A stretch of DNA of 14,592 nt from Bacilli bacterium (GTDB lineage: Bacteria > Bacillota_I > Bacilli_A > RF39 > UBA660): NCBI GenBank assembly GCA_017411235.1, contig JAFPMR010000145.1:1-14592 (forward strand), given 5' to 3'. Of the stretch, positions 6,633-13,700 are shown one piece after another. The notes beneath the pieces were generated by a model. The model worked only from the letters and a program-made list of their open reading frames with translations, searched no databases and was not told the DNA's origin. The position numbers were made by a program, and so were the translations under genes. The stretch's first letter is position 1. Every line of letters starts with the position of its first letter.

Positions 6633-7115
6633 TTGAACGAAATTGGTGAGCTCTTGCGAACAACGCGTGAGGAATCAGGGGTTAGTTTGGAAGAAGCCAG
6701 TGCTGATTTAGAGATTAAAACTATTGTGCTTGAAAATATAGAAGATGGAAATATTGGAGCATTTAAAGATATTTTCCTTCTTAAAGATAATATATATAGT
6801 TATTCTAAGTATTTAGGATTAGAACCAGATAAAATAATTGATCAGTTTAATGAATATTTATTTGAGTATACTTCTAAAATACCATTAGAAGATATTGAGA
6901 AAGCAATGAATGAACAACAAAAAGAAGATATTCCAGAGGATAAAGTTGTTTCTCCATATACTACAGGTGCAAAAACAGGACCAAGTAAAATAGTGGTTGT
7001 GTTATTAGTTTTAATTGCTATTCTCGTAGTAGGGGTTATATTCTGGGCAATTAGATTAGCAACAGTTAATAATGTTGCTAGTAATTTAATTAATTTTGTA
7101 GAAAGTACTAGATAG
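6633..7115 (+). CDS. ymfM: Short RodZ/YmfM-like membrane-anchored HTH protein
   Basis: Resembles the cytoplasmic part of RodZ, which links MreB filaments to the membrane and wall-elongation machinery. Residues 1-75 of 160 form the RodZ-type helix-turn-helix: IGELLRTTREESGVSLEEASADLEIKT leads to LENIEDGN and YSYSKYLGLEPDKI. A charged linker follows (about 80-115). One strong membrane segment, VVVLLVLIAILVVGVIFWAI, spans about 121-140. Only about 20 residues remain outside, so the external beta-domain of full-length RodZ/YmfM (about 290 residues in B. subtilis) is missing. There is no sign of a frameshift: the stop is a normal TAG that also supplies bases of the pgsA ribosome site. Position directly before pgsA matches ymfM-pgsA in B. 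subtilis. I infer a shape-related role; a purely regulatory membrane HTH protein is the alternative. Confidence 0.82.
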   Translation: MNEIGELLRTTREESGVSLEEASADLEIKTIVLENIEDGNIGAFKDIFLLKDNIYSYSKYLGLEPDKIIDQFNEYLFEYTSKIPLEDIEKAMNEQQKEDIPEDKVVSPYTTGAKTGPSKIVVVLLVLIAILVVGVIFWAIRLATVNNVASNLINFVESTR

Positions 7116-7124
7116 GAGATAGTT

Positions 7125-7757
7125 ATGGCAAAAGAAAAGAAGAAAGGTATGAATTTACCAAATAAGATTACATGTGCACGACTTGTTTTAGCTGTATTAG
7201 TATTAATAATGTTGTGTTTACCTTGGAAGGCATTAGGTGTTGATTGGCCTAGATATGCTATTAAGGGATTTGCACAAGATGTTGATTTAAAATTTCTTAT
7301 TGCAGGTGTCTTATTTGCAATCGGATCATTTACTGATTTCTTAGATGGACATATTGCAAGAAAACATAATTTAGTTACTGATTTTGGAAAAGTAATGGAT
7401 GCTATTGCTGATAAAGTTTTAGTTAATGGTGTATTAATTATGTTAGCTTATGAAAACTTTATTCCAGTAGTTATTCCAGTAATAATTATTTCAAGAGATA
7501 TTGCAGTTGATTCATTAAAGATGGTTGCTGGTAGTAAAAAAGGTGCTGTTGCTGCATCATGGCCAGGTAAAGTTAAAACTATATGTATGATGATAGGAGT
7601 TTCATTAGTATTCTTCTATAATATTCCATTTGCATTTATTGGAAATAATGTTATTAGAGTAGATTTAGCTTTAGTTTATATTGCTACAATACTTAGTGTT
7701 GTTTCTGGTTGTTTATACTTCAACTCATATAAAGATGTTGTATTCTCAGAAATGTAA
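7125..7757 (+). CDS. pgsA: CDP-diacylglycerol--glycerol-3-phosphate 3-phosphatidyltransferase
   Basis: Membrane enzyme that transfers the phosphatidyl group of CDP-diacylglycerol to glycerol-3-phosphate, the committed step to phosphatidylglycerol. The CDP-alcohol phosphatidyltransferase signature is complete: D71-x2-D74-G75-x2-A78-R79-x8-G88-x3-D92-x3-D96. Hydrophobic segments occur at about 18-36, 56-73, 97-122, 150-172 and 180-197. The protein is 210 residues, a little longer than many family members (about 180-195). The extra length appears to be a loop (about 33-55) between the first two membrane segments. Its ribosome site TAGGAGA overlaps the stop codon of the preceding gene, with 9 bases between genes, so the two are co-translated. 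A strong terminator follows. cinA, commonly next in Bacillota, is absent. Confidence 0.94.
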   Translation: MAKEKKKGMNLPNKITCARLVLAVLVLIMLCLPWKALGVDWPRYAIKGFAQDVDLKFLIAGVLFAIGSFTDFLDGHIARKHNLVTDFGKVMDAIADKVLVNGVLIMLAYENFIPVVIPVIIISRDIAVDSLKMVAGSKKGAVAASWPGKVKTICMMIGVSLVFFYNIPFAFIGNNVIRVDLALVYIATILSVVSGCLYFNSYKDVVFSEM

Positions 7758-7764
7758 AAAAACT

Positions 7765-7801
7765 AGAATTTGCTTATTCTAAATAGACAAATTCTTTTTT
7801 T
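7765..7801 (+). terminator. Intrinsic terminator after pgsA
   Basis: A perfect 8-bp stem, AGAATTTG (7765-7772) with CAAATTCT (7788-7795), is followed by a run of seven T's. It lies 8 bases after the pgsA stop codon and separates pgsA from recA transcription. Confidence 0.82.
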
Positions 7802-7820
7802 ATGCCACAATTTACACATA

Positions 7821-7834
7821 AAAACAAATGTTCG
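7821..7834 (+). promoter_or_regulatory. Probable LexA (SOS) operator upstream of recA
   Basis: AAAACAAATGTTCG matches the Gram-positive LexA/DinR consensus CGAAC-N4-GTTCG at 8 of 10 fixed positions. The right half is perfect and only the outer CG of the left half is replaced by AA. It lies 8 bases upstream of the recA -35, where bound repressor would block RNA polymerase. Assignment rests on match and position; no lexA gene is in the window. Confidence 0.6.
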
Positions 7835-7842
7835 AAAAAGTG

Positions 7843-7870
7843 TTGACAATGGTGCAATAAATATTATAAA
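7843..7870 (+). promoter_or_regulatory. recA promoter
   Basis: A perfect -35 TTGACA (7843-7848) is followed after 16 bases by -10 TATAAA (7865-7870). Transcription would begin near 7877, leaving a leader of about 27 bases with the strong ribosome site at 7892-7897. Confidence 0.78.
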
Positions 7871-7891
7871 ATTAAGATGTCATTAAGATGT

Positions 7892-7897
7892 GGGAGG
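7892..7897 (+). promoter_or_regulatory. Ribosome binding site deciding the recA start
   Basis: GGGAGG sits 6 bases before the ATG at 7904. The in-frame ATG at 7877 has no ribosome site and would lie at or near the transcription start. Confidence 0.8.
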
Positions 7898-7903
7898 AAA
7901 ACA

Positions 7904-8968
7904 ATGAAAACAATCGAAAAAGAAGATAAAGCACTTGATCAAGTTTTAGCAGATATAGAAAAACAATTTGGTAAAGGGTCTATAATGAAACTTGGATCAG
8001 ATGCACATTTAAATATTGAGGCAACTTCATCAGGATCTATTTCTTTGGATGTAGCTTTAGGAGTTGGAGGTTATCCAAAGGGAAGAATTGTTGAAATATA
8101 TGGACCAGAATCTTCTGGTAAAACAACATTTGCATTACATGCTATTGCTGAGGTTCAAAAAGATGGTGGTAGAGCAGCATTTATTGATGCTGAACATGCT
8201 TTGGATCCAGTATATGCCAAAAACTTAGGTGTTGATTTAGATAATTTATTATTGTCTCAACCTGATACAGGAGAACAAGCCTTAGATATTTGTGAAGCTT
8301 TAGTTAAAAGTGGTGTAATTGATTTGATTGTAATAGATTCAGTTGCAGCATTAGTACCTCAAGCAGAAATTGAAGGCGAAATGGGAGATGCTCACGTAGG
8401 TTTACAAGCAAGACTTATGAGTCAAGCACTACGTAAGTTATCTGGAGCTTTAAATAAAACAAAAACAACAGCTATTTTCATTAATCAATTAAGGGAAAAA
8501 GTTGGTGTATTGTTTGGTAATCCAGAAACTACACCTGGAGGTAGAGCTTTAAAATTCTATTCAACAATTAGATTAGAAGTTAGAAGAGCAGAACAAATTA
8601 AACTTGGCGATAAAATATTAGGTAATAAAACAAATGTTAAAGTTGTTAAGAATAAAGTAGCACCACCATTTAGAACTTGTGTTTTAGATATTATGTATGG
8701 TGAAGGTGTATCTAAAGAAGGAGAGATTGTAGATCTTGCTTCTGAGATTGGTATTTTAGAAAAAAGTGGTGCATGGTATGCATATAATGGTGAAAAAATT
8801 GGACAAGGTAAAGAGAATGTTAAATTATTGTTAAAGGAAAATACAGAATTAAGAGATGAACTTGAATATAAGATAAGAGAACATTATGGAATCCTTCCCG
8901 AAGGAGCAGAAAAAAAGTCCAAAAGTAAGCCAAAAATTAATGAAGAAACAGGTGAAGTAGAGGAATAG
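7904..8968 (+). CDS. recA: RecA recombinase
   Basis: ATP-dependent strand-exchange protein of homologous recombination, and co-protease that triggers LexA self-cleavage. The 354-residue protein carries Walker [10 protein letters not shown] (67-75), DAEHALD with catalytic Glu97, Walker B LIVIDS (141-146), loop L1 around EIEGEMGD (155-162), NQLREKVG (194-201) and the L2 loop GNPETTPGG (205-213). The C terminus ends in a lysine-rich and then acidic tail (NEETGEVEE), typical of RecA. The ATG at 7904 was chosen over the longer reading from 7877 because of the GGGAGG ribosome site and the RecA-like start [15 protein letters not shown]. It is monocistronic by signals: own promoter with a LexA-like site, and a terminator that contains the stop codon. 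The conserved order pgsA-(cinA)-recA-rny is kept without cinA. Confidence 0.97.
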   Translation: MKTIEKEDKALDQVLADIEKQFGKGSIMKLGSDAHLNIEATSSGSISLDVALGVGGYPKGRIVEIYGPESSGKTTFALHAIAEVQKDGGRAAFIDAEHALDPVYAKNLGVDLDNLLLSQPDTGEQALDICEALVKSGVIDLIVIDSVAALVPQAEIEGEMGDAHVGLQARLMSQALRKLSGALNKTKTTAIFINQLREKVGVLFGNPETTPGGRALKFYSTIRLEVRRAEQIKLGDKILGNKTNVKVVKNKVAPPFRTCVLDIMYGEGVSKEGEIVDLASEIGILEKSGAWYAYNGEKIGQGKENVKLLLKENTELRDELEYKIREHYGILPEGAEKKSKSKPKINEETGEVEE

Positions 8969-8988
8969 TATTCCTCTCTTTTCTTTTT
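8959..8988 (+). terminator. Intrinsic terminator overlapping the recA stop codon
   Basis: A perfect 8-bp stem, AGAGGAAT (8959-8966) with ATTCCTCT (8970-8977), has a 3-base loop and a pyrimidine/T-rich tail (CTTTTCTTTTT). The recA stop codon TAG (8966-8968) spans the last stem base and the loop. The interrupted T-run makes it somewhat weaker than the other terminators. Confidence 0.72.
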
Positions 8989-8990
8989 GC

Positions 8991-9019
8991 TTGAAAAAAA
9001 GTGTAAATTTACTTATAAT
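8991..9019 (+). promoter_or_regulatory. rny promoter
   Basis: -35 TTGAAA (8991-8996) and a perfect -10 TATAAT (9014-9019) are 17 bases apart, immediately after the recA terminator tail. The predicted leader is about 60 bases and very AT-rich. Confidence 0.72.
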
Positions 9020-9072
9020 AGGTTTATAGATGATTAAATTGTTATAATTTTTCTATAAAATAAATAAAAATT

Positions 9073-9077
9073 GGAGG
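9073..9077 (+). promoter_or_regulatory. Ribosome binding site deciding the rny start
   Basis: GGAGG lies 8 bases before the ATG at 9086. The in-frame TTG at 9071 overlaps this site and is therefore not the start. An out-of-frame ATG at 9081 is too close to be favoured. Confidence 0.8.
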
Positions 9078-9085
9078 TATATGAA

Positions 9086-10648
9086 ATGGGAAAAGGACCT
9101 ATAGGGACTTGGACTATTTTAGCTCTCCTAATTGGAATTATTTTGGGTATTATTGTAATGGTTGTAGTTAACTATTTCCGTGGTAAAAGTGGAGAAAGTA
9201 AAGCAACTAAATTAATTGATCAAGCAAAGAAAGATGCTGAGAAGCAAAAAAGAGATGCTCTAGCAGAATTGAAAGAAGAATCTTATCGTTTGAAACAAGA
9301 AACTGATAAGGAAATAAAAGAAAAAAAGGCTGAAATAAAAGAATCAGAAGATAGATTATTACAACGTGAAAAAAGTTTAGATAAACGTGAAGAAATTCTG
9401 CAAAACAGAGATACTATGTTAGATCAAAAAGACAATAAATTACTTGGTAAACAAAAAGAATTACAAGAAAAAGAAGCTAAAATAGACGAATTAATGAAAA
9501 GTGAGATGGAGCAATTAGAAAATATTGCTAAGTTCTCAAAAGAAAAAGCTCATGACTTAATCATGAAAAGAGTAGAAGAAAGTATGGCTTTAGAGATTGC
9601 TGATTATATTAAGCAAGAAGAAGCTGAAGCTAAACTTAAAGCTAATGAAACTGCAAGAAGTTTAATAGTTTCAAGTATGCAAAGATATGCAAACGATGTA
9701 ACTAATGAACAAACAGTTAGTACAATTAGTTTACCTAATGATGAGATGAAGGGTAGATTAATTGGACGTGAAGGTAGAAATATTAGAACTATCGAAAGTG
9801 TTACTGGTGTTGATTTAATTATTGATGATACTCCTGAAGCTATTGTTATTTCTAGTTTCGATCCTTTAAGAAGAGAAATAGCTAAAATAACTATTGAAAC
9901 ATTAATTAAGGATGGAAGAATTCATCCAGCTAGAATTGAAGAAGTTTATGATAAGGTTTCTAAAGATATGACTGAAAAGATTACTGAAATGGGTAATGAA
10001 GCTTGTTATGAACTTGGACTTACTAAGGTTGATCCTAAGTTAGTTAATTTAATTGGTAAGTTACATTTCCGTACTAGTTATGGTCAAAATGCATTACAAC
10101 ATTCTAAAGAAGTTGGACATTTATGTGGTTTAATGGCTGCTGAATTAGGCGAAAATATTAACTTAGCTAAACGTGCAGGTCTATTACATGATATTGGAAA
10201 AGCTATTGATTTTGAAGTTGATGGTAGTCATGTTGAATTAGGTGTAGATATTGCTAAGAAATATCATGAAGATGAAGTTGTTATTAATTCAATTGCATCT
10301 CACCATGGTGATACTGAAGCAACTAGTGTTATTTCTACATTAGTACAAATTGCTGATACATTATCTGCTGCAAGACCTGGAGCAAGAAATGATTCATTAG
10401 AGAACTATATTAAGAGACTTGAACAATTAGAAGAAATTGGTAATAGTTTTGAAGGCGTTGAAAAGACATTTGCAATGCAAGCTGGTAGAGAAGTTAGAGT
10501 TATGGTTAAACCAGAACAAATTGATGATCTACAAAGTTATAATATAGCGCGTGAAATGAAGGAAAAAATTGAAAAAGAAATGCAGTATCCTGGTACTATT
10601 AAGATTACTGTAATTCGTGAAACAAGAGCACAAGAAGAAGCTAAATAG
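9086..10648 (+). CDS. rny: Ribonuclease Y
   Basis: Membrane-anchored endoribonuclease that initiates much mRNA decay in Bacillota. The 520 residues follow the family plan: an N-terminal membrane anchor about 9-30 (ILALLIGIILGIIVMVVV); a long charged coiled coil about 38-190; a KH RNA-binding domain about 210-280 with the GREG loop at 227-230; and an HD domain with the metal-binding His368-Asp369 in LLHDIGKA and a downstream SHHGD (405-409). Length equals that of B. subtilis RNase Y. It has its own promoter behind the recA terminator, and its stop codon lies in the loop of its own terminator. Position directly after recA is conserved in many Bacillota. Confidence 0.97.
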   Translation: MGKGPIGTWTILALLIGIILGIIVMVVVNYFRGKSGESKATKLIDQAKKDAEKQKRDALAELKEESYRLKQETDKEIKEKKAEIKESEDRLLQREKSLDKREEILQNRDTMLDQKDNKLLGKQKELQEKEAKIDELMKSEMEQLENIAKFSKEKAHDLIMKRVEESMALEIADYIKQEEAEAKLKANETARSLIVSSMQRYANDVTNEQTVSTISLPNDEMKGRLIGREGRNIRTIESVTGVDLIIDDTPEAIVISSFDPLRREIAKITIETLIKDGRIHPARIEEVYDKVSKDMTEKITEMGNEACYELGLTKVDPKLVNLIGKLHFRTSYGQNALQHSKEVGHLCGLMAAELGENINLAKRAGLLHDIGKAIDFEVDGSHVELGVDIAKKYHEDEVVINSIASHHGDTEATSVISTLVQIADTLSAARPGARNDSLENYIKRLEQLEEIGNSFEGVEKTFAMQAGREVRVMVKPEQIDDLQSYNIAREMKEKIEKEMQYPGTIKITVIRETRAQEEAK

Positions 10649-10662
10649 TTTCTTCTTTTTTT
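10632..10662 (+). terminator. Intrinsic terminator overlapping the rny stop codon
   Basis: An 8-bp stem, AAGAAGAA (10632-10639) with TTCTTCTT (10650-10657), encloses a 10-base loop that contains the rny TAG (10646-10648). An uninterrupted T-run extends to 10662. The 5' arm encodes the last residues of RNase Y. Confidence 0.75.
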
Positions 10663-10664
10663 GT

Positions 10665-10693
10665 TTGATTATAGATATATATAATGATATAAT
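10665..10693 (+). promoter_or_regulatory. Extended -10 promoter of the large surface-protein gene
   Basis: -35 TTGATT (10665-10670), a 17-base spacer, and a perfect -10 TATAAT (10688-10693) preceded by TGA, which gives the extended TGnTATAAT form. Start of transcription near 10700 leaves about 30 bases of leader. The ribosome site is weak (GTGGGTG, 8 bases before the ATG). Confidence 0.75.
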
Positions 10694-10730
10694 CTATATA
10701 GTATACAATAAGATAGTGGGTGTATTATAT

Positions 10731-13700
10731 ATGAAGAATAAAACTAAACTTTTTGCTTTAATATCTTTTATTTTTATTGCCGTTTTAGGAATTACTCTTT
10801 CTATTACTCATAGAAAGAATGAAAATGTAATAAATAAAAAAGATAAATATGTTTCTGTAGAAGGAGAGTTTGGAGTTTGGGAGACAACTTCTTATATGAC
10901 TTCTAATTCAGATAATATTGAAATTGATGGAAATAATATTACATATTACAGAAATTCATCTGCATTAGAAGACAATGAAGTAGAGTTACACTTTACTACT
11001 TCAATAGTTGAAAATACCATTGATTCTATTGCTGCTGGAACTGTTGCATATTATATTAATACTTCATCTTTATTCTTCTATGATGACACTTATGAATACT
11101 TTGAATTTGATGAAGAAAATAACAAAGTTATATTTAATGATGATGCTGGAGTGCCAAAAGGATATATAAGATTTGGTTCTGATTTACCATTCTGTAACTT
11201 TGATGATGTTGATTACGATATTAGTCAATGTGCTGGAGATGCTGTTTATTATTGGTACTTTAATAGTTATGGTTTAATGATAATGAATGGTAAAGATATT
11301 GATAATTTAGATTCTTATTCAGTAGATTTAAAAGCAACTTATGCATTAGATTCTGATTTCTATTTAATAAGTGATGAATTAGAAATATACAATTCTTTCG
11401 AATATATGGATTATGATAACCCTTCTATTGAATATGATCCTATTATCTCTAAAGTAATTGAAAAGGTAGATAATATTGATTTAAGTGATATACATACAGA
11501 AGAAGAACTTGTTTATACTTCTTGGCAAAGTGATTGGGGAGTAGAAAGTACAGGTTATGATTATTATGTTTTATATCCTCTAGAAGGTACAGTTAATTAT
11601 CCATACAATTATGCATATGATTTAAGTCTTGATGTAACGGTTGGGGATGTATTAGCTTATTCACCTAATGGTGTTATGTATTATAAGGGTAATGCAGAAG
11701 ACTTTGAAAACATTGGTATTTGTAATAGAAATATGAGCGGTGAAAGTGGCGTTGGCTGTTATATTGTTGTTGGTTATCATGTTGGTGCTGATGAGTTAAA
11801 TGTTAGTTTTGGCATGAATGTTTCTGTAAATACAGATTATGAATCTAAGAGTTTAAGTTTCTCTTGGAATCATACATTACAACCAACTGGTGGCAATGTT
11901 ACTCCTGAATATCCTAGTGGTGTAAATAAGGATATTGTTCAAAGAAGTAATACTTTAAATGCTGGAGATGGAGCTATTAATAAACTTAATAATGGTTCTA
12001 GTGTTACATTTGGTTGGATAATTGAATCTACATCATCTAATATTACTAATAGCTATAAAGCATTTAATCTATGGAATTTAACTAATGAAGGAACAAGTGA
12101 TTATACAGTAAGTATTAGTAGTGATAAGACTGAATTCGATAATAATTACAATAGTGTTGTTAGTCCTTCAGTTTTAGGTGCTGGTGATTATAGTATTGTT
12201 TCATTCTATCCACAAGATGATGCTGAATATGATTATAATTTAGAAAATAATAGTTATGTTTTAAGTATTAATAATTCATTTAGTTCATATGGTGATAAAG
12301 AAGTATATGTAAGTATTAATAATGGAAATTATGAATTAATTGGTACATATGTAAAAACTAGTGAAGGTATTGTTTATACAGCAAATGATAATAGAACAAC
12401 AAGTAATAATAATGTTACTGAAAGTAATCCAGTTGTTTTACCTGATGGTGTAACAAAGATTAAAGTTTCTTATACAGGAACTAGAGCAGCTGTATATATG
12501 GGTATCAATATTAATGTTAGTGTTAATGGTACTGATAATGTTAAGAGTATTATTAATAATATGGGTGATACAGTTGTCTTAAAAGATGTAGCTGCTGTTC
12601 AAGTTAATGATGAAGGTCTTGAATATAATAGACTTGGATCTTACTTAACAAGATTAGAAGTTAAGAGTTATGCTTCAAGTGATTCAGTAGTTAATGACAG
12701 AATTGATGATGGTAAAACAGATTCAATTACTTATGAAGATAAGTTCTATGAACAATTGAATTATACTGATGATAATAAAGATGAAGCATTAAGTATTCTA
12801 CAAGAAAGAAAAACTGCCGAAATTGATGAATTGTTACCGATAGGTGCTGAATTAGATGGTGATGTTACAGTAAAAACTATTGGTGGAAATAGTTGTACTG
12901 CAACTAGTACATTAGAGAATAACTATGAAGGAACAAATAGAGATTTAGTTAAGGTTAGTGTAAGTTCTTGTGAAAACGAGAATTATTATGATACAGGAAG
13001 TTCTATTCAAAGTGGTTTTGTTGTAACATTTAATGTTACTTATGGTAGTTTAGCTAATCAAGTTAATGGAACTACACTTAAGAAAGATGCAATGTATGTT
13101 GCAGATGGAGAATTGGGTCAAGGATATAGTAGTCCTTTAGATGCACCAACAAATTTATTTAGTGATTCAAGTGTAAGAAATAAATTTGATAGTTTAGTTT
13201 CTAATGGAAACAAGAATTTATTATTTGTAACTACTGTAACAGAAGTTGAAAGTTTATCTATTTCTGTTGGTACTTATAGTAAATCTGTAAGAAACAATAA
13301 TGATTCAAATTATACTGAAAGTACTAATGTTGTTGAAAGTGGAAGATATACTTATAAATTACAATATGCGTTTACTTCTGAACTAGAAGAAATAACAAAT
13401 GTTGTGTTCATTGATAAACTAGAAAATGAATATGGAAATAATGAACACTTTAATGGTTATTTAGAAAGTGTTGATACTAGTTATTTAACAGGTTTAGGTG
13501 TAGATGCTACAGTATATTATGCTATTGGTAATGTTAATATGGATGTATTTGATATTACACAATGGAGTACTACTAAACCAGATGATGTAACTACTATTAA
13601 GGCTGTTGCTGTTGTTTGTGGTAGTTATGTATTTAAAGGTAGAGATAGAATTTCTCCTACTATATATGTTAATTTAATAGCTCCTAATGATTATAGTGAA

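Noticed and set aside
6391..6663. 90-codon minus-strand open frame across the RNase P RNA
   Set aside because: It lies antisense to the structured RNA and runs into the next gene. The openness is a by-product of the conserved RNA sequence.
7877..7903. Upstream in-frame ATG for recA
   Set aside because: It falls at the predicted transcription start and has no ribosome site. The ATG at 7904 has a strong one and gives a normal RecA N terminus.
9043..9048. Second TATAAT in the rny leader
   Set aside because: No acceptable -35 at 16-18 bases. The TTGAAA/TATAAT pair at 8991-9019 is better, so this is probably chance in AT-rich DNA.
9071..9085. Upstream in-frame TTG for rny
   Set aside because: It overlaps the GGAGG ribosome site that serves the ATG at 9086.
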